Assembly (NCBI GenBank): GCA_028282785.1 | Contig: JANQHE010000021.1 | Span: forward strand, 186,001 to 250,000 | Length of the DNA: 64,000 nt | Direction: 5' to 3' | Source: Bacteroidales bacterium | GTDB taxonomy: Bacteria > Bacteroidota > Bacteroidia > Bacteroidales > UBA12077 | In this document: positions 18,857 to 26,630 of the stretch, piece by piece | How positions within the stretch are numbered: the stretch's first letter is position 1 | Layout of the letters: the number at the start of each line of letters is the position of its first letter | The notes under the pieces: generated by a model | Seen by the model: only the letters and a program-made list of their open reading frames with translations | Database searches by the model: none | What the model was told of the DNA's origin: nothing | Position numbers and translations under genes: made by a program

Positions 18857-20170
18857 ATTTCCTGCTTCGAAAAACATTTCTTCTTTTAATACCTTTATTC
18901 TGTTTTCTACGTGTTCAATCATTGTTTGATTTTTAACAATTGATGCATCAGTTTCAATTTTAAACTCATCAGATTCCGGAAGATTTACCATAATTAAAAA
19001 TCCATCGTAATAATTAATGGCTAATTTTTTATTGTCAAGGAAGTAATCATATAACTGCGCTATTTTAAAAGAAAGCAGGGGAGTTGCATTAGCTTTATAT
19101 GCTAACTTTAAATATTCAAGCGCTTTGTCATATTTTTCCTGATTCTTAAAGATAAGAGACATTTCGGAATAAATATTTGAAAGTTCATTGGGTGAAGGGG
19201 AAAGCAGTTCTAATGATTTATTTAAATAAAACATCCCATCCCAATTCTGATTTGATCTACCTAAAGCACTACCTAAATAAAAAATTAATTCCGCGTCAGT
19301 TTTATTTATTTCATAAGCTTCTGAAAGATCCTTTATAGAATTAACAAATTCCCTTTTTTCGAAAAACGACAATCCTCGATATCTAAAATTGAAAAAGGAT
19401 GAGTCACCTTGCTCGATTAAATTATTAAATCCAATAATGGATGAATCAAATTCATGGTTTAAATAATAAGCATAAGATTTTAATTTATGAAGTTGACCAT
19501 TATTAGCCTGTATTTTTAATCCTTGATTACGGATTTTGATGGTTTCAGAAAACATCCTTTCTGAATTGAGGATATTTGCCAATTGAATATAAAGTGAAAG
19601 ATCATTTGGATTTAACATGATAGCAGTTTTGTAAGAATAAGTGGCTCCTATAGGGATATTTATTTTATCATAACAGTATGCCAATTGTTTATGATAATAG
19701 AAGTTTTCAGAATCTACAGTGATAGCTTTTTGGTAATAATGAATGGCAGGAGTAAACTCTTTCTTTTTTCTAAAAATATTTGCCAGCTTAACAATTGGCT
19801 CCAAAACAACAGTATCTCTTAAATATTGATTATAATAAAGATCAATTGCTTCCTCATCTTTCCCAATAAAATCATACATATGTGCCAATGCATTTTCTAC
19901 AATTTTATTTGCAGAATCTAGCTTGTTTGCTATTTCATAGTTTTTTATGGCAGAAAAATATTTATATTTGAACTGGTAAGATTTTCCTTTATAATAATAT
20001 GCTTGCCAACTATTTGTATCCAGTTCGAGAATACTATTTGCCTTAACTATTGCTGAATCATACTGACTTTTTAATAGGTTTAGCTCTATTTGCTGAATCA
20101 GGCTATCGTTTTGAGAGAATAAATTAATTGTAATTATTATCCCAAGAATAGTTAATGATATTTTTTTCAT
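18848..20170 (-). CDS. Exported tetratricopeptide-repeat protein
   Basis: 440 residues. A signal peptide (ISLTILGIIITINLFSQ) is followed by roughly ten helical repeats of ~34 residues with TPR features: WQAYYYKGKSYQFKYKYFSA, FYYHKQLAYCYDK, AELIFYLGSALGR and YDKALEYLKLAYK. TPR proteins are scaffolds for protein contacts, here in the periplasm. It lies downstream of the M56-TonB gene on the same strand but is separated from it by a terminator, so it may have its own promoter. Confidence 0.85.
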   Translation of the reverse strand: MKKISLTILGIIITINLFSQNDSLIQQIELNLLKSQYDSAIVKANSILELDTNSWQAYYYKGKSYQFKYKYFSAIKNYEIANKLDSANKIVENALAHMYDFIGKDEEAIDLYYNQYLRDTVVLEPIVKLANIFRKKKEFTPAIHYYQKAITVDSENFYYHKQLAYCYDKINIPIGATYSYKTAIMLNPNDLSLYIQLANILNSERMFSETIKIRNQGLKIQANNGQLHKLKSYAYYLNHEFDSSIIGFNNLIEQGDSSFFNFRYRGLSFFEKREFVNSIKDLSEAYEINKTDAELIFYLGSALGRSNQNWDGMFYLNKSLELLSPSPNELSNIYSEMSLIFKNQEKYDKALEYLKLAYKANATPLLSFKIAQLYDYFLDNKKLAINYYDGFLIMVNLPESDEFKIETDASIVKNQTMIEHVENRIKVLKEEMFFEAGNKK

Positions 20171-20173
20171 ACA

Positions 20174-20204
20174 AAAAAATTGGCCTGAACTTAAGCTCAG
20201 GCCA
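20174..20204 (-). terminator. Intrinsic terminator after the M56-TonB gene
   Basis: Read on the minus strand, TGGCCTGA and TCAGGCCA (20204-20197 and 20188-20181) form an 8-bp GC-rich stem followed by a run of seven T (20180-20174). It ends the blaI-like/M56 operon just before the TPR gene start. Confidence 0.88.
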
Positions 20205-20213
20205 GAATTAATT

Positions 20214-21545
20214 TTATTTTAGCTTAAATACTATAGGGAAAGTAAATTTTACATTAACGGCTTTCCCATTCTGATATCCTGGTTCCCATTTAGGAGAACT
20301 TTTAATTACCCGTAATGCTTCTTTATTAAGTGATGGACTAACTCCTCTGGCTACCTCAACATCCTGAACATACCCTTCTCTATTAACGATAAAAGAAACA
20401 AATACTCTTCCTTCTTCCTCCTTCTTTCTAGCTTTTTCAGGATATTTAAGGTTTTCTGCTATAAATATTCTGAATTCATCTGCTCCTTGCCCATTAAATT
20501 TTGGCATATCTTCTACTTCAATAAAAATTTCGCCTTTAGCAATGGTTATGGTATACTCTCCATCTTGAATAACTTCAACATCCTTAATGTCAATAGTATC
20601 TTGCTTCATCGTAAATTCATTCGAATAAATAGAATTTTCATTTGCTTTTACCATTTCTACTGGATTTACAAATAAAAACAATGCAGCTAGAATGACAGGA
20701 ATTACGAGTGCAATTTTAATTTTTGATATACTTTTTGATTTCATCATGGTTAACATTTTTAATCGGTTTTTAGATAATGAATAACTAAACCTACTGGTTA
20801 ACCCGATATTTCGACAGCCGGTATACTGGCTTAAAAGTAGCTGTTGATATTCTATTCGATCGTAGCCATTTTCCACGACGGCTTGATCGGCAAGATATTC
20901 ATGCACTTCTCTGATCGATTTTCGGTACCAATAGATAAAAGGATTAAACCAAAACAGAATCACAAGTACCTCTACAATGATCAGATCAATTGAATGTAGC
21001 TGAAAAGCATGCACCCTTTCATGGGTAATAATTTGTTCCATATCTTTGGATGAATATTTTTCAGGATTTATGATGATCCACCTAAAAAGTGAAACTGGAA
21101 TCAGAATTTTAGTTGATTCCGCAATTTTATAACGGCCGTAATTTTTAGGTGTACTTTTGCGCAATATTAAAATGATTTGAATAATACCGATAAAGAAAAA
21201 AGAGAAAGAGATTATTACGCCCAACAAATAGATAACCATAAAATACTCCAGTACCAAATCCCAGGCAGATTTTTCACTATAAGCATATATAATTACTTCA
21301 TTTAACTCAAAATATCCTTGCCTTAAATTTGCTAATTTATTTATAACATCGTAGGTGTTGGCTTCTTCTCCAAAATTATATGCGATATCAAGAAAAGGGA
21401 TAGTAACTGCAAAAACCAATGAACTAAGAAGGTAAATTCTGTTAAGTTTGAAAAAGGTTTCTTTTCTAAGAAGAATCATATAAAACACATAAAAAATTGA
21501 TAGTGTTATAATTGATTCAAGAATGTTTAAAAGATTTAAACTCAT
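20214..21545 (-). CDS. BlaR1/MecR1-type M56 metallopeptidase with C-terminal TonB domain
   Basis: 443 residues. Four membrane segments in the first ~300 residues surround the zinc motif HERVH (near residue 173) with downstream NPFIYWYRKSIREVHEYLAD. The C-terminal ~95 residues form a TonB-like domain (YPEKARKKEEEGRVFVSFIV, VNVKFTFPIVFKLK). In the Bla/Mec systems this membrane protease inactivates the partner repressor upon sensing a signal. A TonB domain in place of the penicillin-binding sensor is common in Bacteroidota, and its signal is not known. It overlaps the repressor gene by 4 nt (ATGA). Confidence 0.92.
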   Translation of the reverse strand: MSLNLLNILESIITLSIFYVFYMILLRKETFFKLNRIYLLSSLVFAVTIPFLDIAYNFGEEANTYDVINKLANLRQGYFELNEVIIYAYSEKSAWDLVLEYFMVIYLLGVIISFSFFFIGIIQIILILRKSTPKNYGRYKIAESTKILIPVSLFRWIIINPEKYSSKDMEQIITHERVHAFQLHSIDLIIVEVLVILFWFNPFIYWYRKSIREVHEYLADQAVVENGYDRIEYQQLLLSQYTGCRNIGLTSRFSYSLSKNRLKMLTMMKSKSISKIKIALVIPVILAALFLFVNPVEMVKANENSIYSNEFTMKQDTIDIKDVEVIQDGEYTITIAKGEIFIEVEDMPKFNGQGADEFRIFIAENLKYPEKARKKEEEGRVFVSFIVNREGYVQDVEVARGVSPSLNKEALRVIKSSPKWEPGYQNGKAVNVKFTFPIVFKLK

Positions 21546-21925
21546 TGATCTTTGGCTTTTCTTTTTTGTATTTCATCTTCAACAATTTTCTTCATTTCTT
21601 CCAAATCGGATATGGAAACATCTTCTTCACGTGCAAAAAACGAAGCAAACTTTTTATATGAATTATTAAAATGTTTGTTCAAAACATCTTTAAATCTACC
21701 TTTTTTATATCCTGCAGGAGTTACCAATGGATAATACTGATGGGTTTTACCATATGCGTGATAACCAACCATTCCTTTCTTTTCGAGTATTCTTATAATT
21801 GTGGAAACTGTATTGTAAGCCGGACGTGGCTCCGGAAATTCATTTAGAATATCTTTTACAAAAGCTTTTTCGAGCTTCCATAGATAATCCATTACTTGTT
21901 CTTCTGCTTTGGTTAATTCTTTCAT
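21542..21925 (-). CDS. BlaI/MecI/CopY family transcriptional repressor
   Basis: 127 residues. Winged helix (about 1-75) with LTKAEEQVMDYLWKLEKAFV, PAYNTVSTIIRILEKKGMV and a following dimerisation helix (YKKFASFFAREED). These repressors bind dyad operators as dimers and are cleaved after activation of the partner M56 protease. Two dyads lie directly upstream of its start, which points to autoregulation. Translationally coupled to the M56 gene. Confidence 0.95.
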   Translation of the reverse strand: MKELTKAEEQVMDYLWKLEKAFVKDILNEFPEPRPAYNTVSTIIRILEKKGMVGYHAYGKTHQYYPLVTPAGYKKGRFKDVLNKHFNNSYKKFASFFAREEDVSISDLEEMKKIVEDEIQKRKAKDQ

Positions 21926-21936
21926 AAAACAAACAT

Positions 21937-21976
21937 AAACTAAATTATTTAGTTTTAAAACTAAAACTTATAGTTT
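21937..21976. promoter_or_regulatory. Tandem dyad operators of the BlaI-like repressor
   Basis: Dyad 1 is AAACTAAAT-T-ATTTAGTTT (21937-21955), perfect. Dyad 2 is AAACTA-N7-TAGTTT (21958-21976). Both share the AAACTA/TAGTTT half-site. Dyad 1 begins 12 bp from the repressor start codon and contains a -7-like TAATTTAG on the minus strand, so binding would block transcription of the repressor/M56 operon. A further TAGTTTAAATG near 22000 may be a single half-site facing the thioredoxin-like gene. Confidence 0.7.
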
Positions 21977-22107
21977 AACATTTTTTAACATTTGAATTTT
22001 AGTTTAAATGTCATATAATAGGCTATATAACTAAAAATGCAATATTCTTGTTTTGAAAAATTAGTAAGTTTTAGATATATTGCAACTGAATTAAATAATT
22101 ATGTATC

Positions 22108-22620
22108 ATGAAAAAGCTGATTTTTTTACTTTTTACCCCTCTAATTACTCTCAATACCTTTGCTCAGGATAAACTAAATCAGATTGTTATTGATGAAATG
22201 ATAGATGAAGAAATACTCTATGGATACTGCGATAGAGAAGGTTTAACAACTGAGCCATTTAATGAGTGGTTTCAGACGGAATATAATTATTATGAAATAG
22301 ACCAGGAAACATTGGATATGGTCAACATTGAATTACTAGCTAATGTCGAAATAAAAATTGTTTTAGGTACATGGTGCCATGATAGCCAAAGAGAGCTTCC
22401 TCATTTTTATAAAATTGCGGATTATCTGGATTTCGATAATTATATGCTAATTGGAGTGAACAGAGCAAAACTTGCAAAAGGTACCGAAGTTGATGAATTG
22501 AATATTGAGTTAGTGCCCACATTTATCTTTTATAATGCCGGTAAAGAAATTGGAAGAATAATTGAATCTCCGATAGAAAGTTTAGAAAAGGATATTGTTG
22601 AGATAATATCAGCTATTTAG
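22108..22620 (+). CDS. Exported thioredoxin-like protein with single-cysteine WCxxS motif
   Basis: 170 residues. Signal peptide (KKLIFLLFTPLITLNTFAQ), then a thioredoxin fold from about residue 70: IVLGTWCHDSQRELPHFYKI and the cis-proline region LVPTFIFYNAGKEIGRI. The active site reads Trp-Cys-His-Asp-Ser, so the resolving cysteine is replaced by Ser and disulfide exchange by the usual two-Cys route is not possible. It may bind or reduce substrates by a monothiol route. It is divergent from the BlaI-like operon and shares the operator-bearing spacer. Confidence 0.85.
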   Translation: MKKLIFLLFTPLITLNTFAQDKLNQIVIDEMIDEEILYGYCDREGLTTEPFNEWFQTEYNYYEIDQETLDMVNIELLANVEIKIVLGTWCHDSQRELPHFYKIADYLDFDNYMLIGVNRAKLAKGTEVDELNIELVPTFIFYNAGKEIGRIIESPIESLEKDIVEIISAI

Positions 22621-22690
22621 CATGCAACTATTTTTGGATCACACACGTCATTAAAATAAATTCGAAACTTAAACTTATAAACTCAAAACT

Positions 22691-23191
22691 ATGGAAGAAG
22701 TTAAATCATCAAATGCAGGGCAAGGCTTAGGTATTGCAGGTCTTGTTTTGGGAATCATTGCCTTAATTATTTCGTTTATCCCATGCCTTGGAATGTGGGC
22801 TTTAATACCGGGAGCAATAGCTATAGTATTTAGTGCAATTGCATTTTCACAGGCGAGTAAAGCAAATGCTTCAAAGGGACTAGTGATTGCTGCCTTGGTA
22901 ATATCAATTATTGGTACATTAATTGCAGGATGGCAGTTTTATGTACTTAGAAATGCATCAACTCAAATTGAAAAATTTGGTAAGGAGTTCCAAAAAGCTA
23001 TCGAAGAAGAGTTAGATGAGGAAGATTTAGAAGATCTTGAAAAAGCGATGGAAGAACTCGAAGGTGAAATTGAAGAAATTACTGAGGAATCAATTAAAGA
23101 AGCTGCAAAAGCTGCAAGTGAAGCTCTGAAGGAATTTTCCGAAGAGGTAGAAGAAGTGGTTGAGGAATTGGAAGAAAACGATGACAAGTAA
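22691..23191 (+). CDS. DUF4190-domain membrane protein with acidic coiled-coil tail
   Basis: 166 residues. Two membrane helices with the DUF4190 look (LGIAGLVLGIIALIISFIP and GLVIAALVISIIGTLIAGW) are followed by a strongly acidic, heptad-patterned tail (about 95-166, mostly E, K, A, L), likely a cytoplasmic coiled coil. The function of the family is unknown. The next gene starts inside its last codons, so the two are co-translated. Confidence 0.83.
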   Translation: MEEVKSSNAGQGLGIAGLVLGIIALIISFIPCLGMWALIPGAIAIVFSAIAFSQASKANASKGLVIAALVISIIGTLIAGWQFYVLRNASTQIEKFGKEFQKAIEEELDEEDLEDLEKAMEELEGEIEEITEESIKEAAKAASEALKEFSEEVEEVVEELEENDDK

Positions 23192-23585
23192 AATAGGTTC
23201 ATTATTTCGTGAACCTTATCATGTTATAAACTTATGTTTTGCCGGGATAATTATGTTGATTTTTATTTATTCCGGCATTTTTTCTGCCGAAAAGAATAAT
23301 TATCCCATTAAGTCTGCATGTGCAGAAATCAAAAGCCACCCTTGTAAAAGCGAGGGTTTATCAAGAAGTTTTTCGGAAATTGTAAGGTTTAGGTTTGAAA
23401 GTGCCGGATCGTACAATAAATATGGTATTAAGATATTCCTGTTTTTCCTGATACAGTTATTTTTAAGAGTTTTTAGCTCTTTTCTATTGCACCAAAAAGT
23501 ACTACCGAAAAACTACTTAATACTAATCGATTCGGTTTTATCATCAGCACTATATTTTTATTGTTTTTTACGAATTATCTTTTAA
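23181..23585 (+). CDS. Small membrane protein, divergent DUF2752-like
   Basis: About 134 residues from the ATG at 23181 (MTSKIGSLFREPYH); a start at 23160 is possible but would overlap the previous gene further. Two to three membrane helices. The stretch ACAEIKSHPCKSEGLSRSFS resembles the DUF2752 signature P-C-P-S-C-G-L-T-R-A-F, with the second Cys replaced by Glu. DUF2752 and DUF4190 genes often sit together in Bacteroidota, which supports the call. It overlaps the 3' end of the convergent coiled-coil gene by 18 bp. Confidence 0.65.
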   Translation: MTSKIGSLFREPYHVINLCFAGIIMLIFIYSGIFSAEKNNYPIKSACAEIKSHPCKSEGLSRSFSEIVRFRFESAGSYNKYGIKIFLFFLIQLFLRVFSSFLLHQKVLPKNYLILIDSVLSSALYFYCFLRIIF

Positions 23586-24050
23586 AGATACCAGCTTGGC
23601 ACACATTTCATAATCTTCCACTTCAATAAAATAGGATATCAAATCCCTGGCAAAAGATTCATCTTTAAAATATGGATGTTGATTATCGTATTCTATGTCC
23701 TTATTCACAGTAAGTTCAAAATAATCCTCACGTTTCAGCTCTATTTTTTTACTTAAAGCATTTGTTTTTTTGGGATTTTCAACTTCAATAGTTTCCGGGA
23801 ATTGAGACAACTCGTCGTGATAAGATTTGAGAAATTCTATAATACTTTTTTGAAGTTTAATAGCCTCGTTATTTTCTTTAATAATTTGTTTATTGATGTT
23901 AAACCTACGATCTAATTTTTCCGATCTCTCTTTAGAAACAGGCTCTTTAAGGATTTCTTTGATCTCTAATTCAATCTCATGAATTAAATTTAAATTGAAT
24001 TTTATACGCTGTTTTAACACCTCAACAGTACTTTTTAAATTCTCCACCAT
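23568..24050 (-). CDS. Coiled-coil protein of unknown function
   Basis: 160 residues from the Met of MVENLKSTVEVLKQRI; an upstream ATG at 24089 would add 13 residues of doubtful sequence. The first ~95 residues have a heptad pattern and high charge. The rest (EDYFELTVNKDIEYDNQHPY onwards) looks globular. There is no signal peptide or membrane segment. I do not recognise the family. It overlaps the convergent neighbour by 18 bp and stands alone on its strand. Confidence 0.65.
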   Translation of the reverse strand: MVENLKSTVEVLKQRIKFNLNLIHEIELEIKEILKEPVSKERSEKLDRRFNINKQIIKENNEAIKLQKSIIEFLKSYHDELSQFPETIEVENPKKTNALSKKIELKREDYFELTVNKDIEYDNQHPYFKDESFARDLISYFIEVEDYEMCAKLVSLKDNS

Positions 24051-24167
24051 GATGTTAATTATTAGTTTGTTGCCGTCGTTTCTTAACAAGAAAAGAAAGA
24101 ATTTGTTTTAAGAATTTGACGAACGTTAATTATTAATTGACGAAAGGGAGATTTAAAACGTATAAAG

Positions 24168-25388
24168 TCAGGATTTAGTATCCAAAGCATCACGAAGTCC
24201 GTTTCCTACTAGTGTAAATGCAAGTACCATAAGCATAATGGCGATTCCGGGAAGAATTGCGAGGTAAGCTTTATCCATAATTATATAACCATAATGTTCT
24301 TTTATCATAGTTCCCCATGATGGAACGGGAGGTTGAACGCCAATTCCTAGAAAACTTAATCCGGCCTCGAGTAAAATGGCTGTAGCAAAGTTTGCAGCAG
24401 ATATAATAATCACCGGACTCATAATATTCGGTAGAATATGTTTGAATATTATTCTTCCGTTACTATAACCTAAAGCCCTGGCAGCTTCAATGTATTCTTT
24501 TTCGCGAACACTTAATACCTGCCCTCTAACAACACGGGCAACTTCAACCCACATGGTTAACCCAACAGCTATGAAAATTTGCCAAAATCCTCTTCCGATA
24601 ACCAAAGTGATTGCAATTACCATTAATAAAGTAGGTATGGACCAAATCACATTAATTAGCCACATGATAAAATCATCAATTCTTCCTTTAAAAAATCCGG
24701 CAATCGATCCCAATGTAATTCCAACTATCAATGAAATGAAAACAGAAATAAATCCAACGGAAAGAGATACTCTGGTTCCAATTAATAATCGACTTAATAA
24801 ATCTCTGCCAAAGCGATCTGTTCCCAATATGTATTTTTTGGTAATAATATGATTTGCTTCAATTTCCTTTTTAACCTGGTTTAACGACATTTCCCTTTTA
24901 ATGTCCTTAATATCTGTAAATAGAAACTTTTTAGAATCGTATGTAATTGATTTACCATATTTTAATTTAGCAATTATTTCAATGGGATTTATTTCCTGAT
25001 AAAAAGCTTCTTCTTCCTTTATTTCATTAAATTCTTCAATGACCAATATTTCATTTTCAAAATGATATCCATTGATAGGGATATATGTATATTCATTCTT
25101 TCGACCCAGGATCATTTTTTTTAACACTCCGGTTTTCTCAGGTAACTCATTCTTTTGAACTTTAAGCATCAGGCATTTAAAACCAGGACTTTTAGTTGAT
25201 ATTTCCAAGATTTGAGTATTGGCAAACGCAGATTTATCAGGAGTAATTAAATAACCTAAAATTCCGATTAAAAGAGCAAGCAATATAAATAACAATCCAC
25301 TAAGAGAAAGTTTATTTTGTTTGAAACGTTCCCATGCTAGTTTGTTAAGGGAGCTACTAACTTCAACTTTTTGTTTTCGGAATATCAT
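24168..25388 (-). CDS. OppC/DppC-type ABC transporter permease with large soluble insertion
   Basis: 406 residues. An OppC_N-type start (AWERFKQNKLSLSGLLFIL) gives membrane helix 1 (about 30-50). A hydrophilic segment of about 140 residues (about 52-190) follows, then the permease core with LGTDRFGRDLLSRLLIGTRV, the EAA-like loop YIEAARALGYSNGRIIFKHI and SFLGIGVQPPVPSWGTMI. Such permeases work with an OppB-type partner, ATPases and a binding protein to import oligopeptides; none is in this window. The segment after helix 1 is much longer than usual. It lies 12 bp after the glycosyltransferase gene on the same strand. Confidence 0.92.
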   Translation of the reverse strand: MIFRKQKVEVSSSLNKLAWERFKQNKLSLSGLLFILLALLIGILGYLITPDKSAFANTQILEISTKSPGFKCLMLKVQKNELPEKTGVLKKMILGRKNEYTYIPINGYHFENEILVIEEFNEIKEEEAFYQEINPIEIIAKLKYGKSITYDSKKFLFTDIKDIKREMSLNQVKKEIEANHIITKKYILGTDRFGRDLLSRLLIGTRVSLSVGFISVFISLIVGITLGSIAGFFKGRIDDFIMWLINVIWSIPTLLMVIAITLVIGRGFWQIFIAVGLTMWVEVARVVRGQVLSVREKEYIEAARALGYSNGRIIFKHILPNIMSPVIIISAANFATAILLEAGLSFLGIGVQPPVPSWGTMIKEHYGYIIMDKAYLAILPGIAIMLMVLAFTLVGNGLRDALDTKS

Positions 25389-25400
25389 GGTGTTTCAAAT

Positions 25401-26543
25401 TTATCCTTTTTCTCTAAAAGTTCTGTTTTTCCAGTTAAAATTTCCAATTAAACCTAAAGTAACAGTTACCAAAATATAGAACGGATATATTGCTTGTAAT
25501 GGAAAGAATAGCCAAAGTAAATTCTGTTTACTAAAAAATGAAGATACTGGTATTAAGATCATCAAATCAACGAGCGATTTGGTAAGGAATATAATTAAGG
25601 ATACCAATAAAAATGATTTCTCCCAAAATGATAATAATATACTGAGAACTAGCATTAAATTGATCAGACTAACTATAATGGCAGTAAATATTATATCAAA
25701 ATCGCGATAAGCTTTACTTTTTGATGTCCACCTAATTCTTTGATTAAAGAAACGACTTATTTTATTTAATCCATATGTATAAACTATAGCATTTTTTGAT
25801 TTAATGAAATGGATACGTTCTCTGTATTTTTTTTTTGCATGTAGCATTAAAAAAATGTCATCGCCCGAAGCATAACTTTTATATTGATTGGATTCTAAAA
25901 ACAATGTTTTTTCAAATAGGAGATTTGCCCCGTTATTCATTATGGGTCTGTTAATACCGATTGCTCCGGCTCCTGATGCAACAAGACTTAAAAACTCAAG
26001 CGATTGGAAATTCTGGAATAAACCGGATGTTTTTTTTAGAGTAATCGGACCTGAAAGTAATTTAGGTTGGTAGTTTATGTAATAACCGACCATTGAAGAG
26101 ATCCAATTTTCTTTCATTTCACAGTCGGCATCCGTGGTTAATATAATTTCAGACGTTGAATTTTCTATGCCATATGCTATTGCTTCCTTTTTGCCTGTTT
26201 TCTCCGGTGGTAATTGCAGGTAATTGATATGACTATTTTTTACTGATTTTCTTTTAATGGAAGCTACAGTATTATCTTCAGAGTGATCGTCAATAATAAT
26301 AATTTCTGTTTTATTCTTAGGGTAGTTTTGTGCTACAAGGCAATCTAGAAGTTGCTGAATGTTTTCTTCTTCATTTCTGCATGCAACTATAATACTAACA
26401 GAAATTGGATCGAAATTTCCTTTTGATCTGAACCTTTCAATCTTTAACCAGCCAATTGAGAATCCAATAATAATTAAGGAATAAATACTTAATATAATAA
26501 ATGCAGTATATTCAAATATTACCATCGAAATCAAAAGTAACAA
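25401..26543 (-). CDS. Family 2 glycosyltransferase, membrane-anchored
   Basis: 380 residues. One N-terminal membrane helix, then a GT-A domain with IIIIDDHSEDNT (nucleotide-sugar Asp), LTTDADCEMKENW (DxD-like) and QRIRWTSKSKAYRD (QxxRW, processive type), and three C-terminal membrane helices. It transfers a sugar from an activated donor to a lipid or polysaccharide at the inner face of the inner membrane. No polysaccharide cluster is nearby, so the product is unknown. Confidence 0.92.
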   Translation of the reverse strand: MLLLISMVIFEYTAFIILSIYSLIIIGFSIGWLKIERFRSKGNFDPISVSIIVACRNEEENIQQLLDCLVAQNYPKNKTEIIIIDDHSEDNTVASIKRKSVKNSHINYLQLPPEKTGKKEAIAYGIENSTSEIILTTDADCEMKENWISSMVGYYINYQPKLLSGPITLKKTSGLFQNFQSLEFLSLVASGAGAIGINRPIMNNGANLLFEKTLFLESNQYKSYASGDDIFLMLHAKKKYRERIHFIKSKNAIVYTYGLNKISRFFNQRIRWTSKSKAYRDFDIIFTAIIVSLINLMLVLSILLSFWEKSFLLVSLIIFLTKSLVDLMILIPVSSFFSKQNLLWLFFPLQAIYPFYILVTVTLGLIGNFNWKNRTFREKG

Positions 26544-26583
26544 AATTTAACTTAGCCTGATATTTAAAGACAACCGAATATTA

Positions 26584-26614
26584 TTGACTATCCATTTCTA
26601 ATTTCATAACTTAG
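26584..26614 (+). promoter_or_regulatory. Probable promoter of the AmmeMemoRadiSam operon
   Basis: TTG (26584-26586), 20 nt, then TAACTTAG (26607-26614) approximates the Bacteroidota -33/-7 arrangement with one mismatch and one extra base of spacing. It lies 16 bp before the first gene. Confidence 0.45.
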
Positions 26615-26630
26615 CTAAAATCATTCATAG

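Noticed and set aside
24490-24852. 120-codon plus-strand frame inside the OppC-type permease gene
   Set aside because: Antisense shadow; the permease motifs on the other strand are unambiguous.
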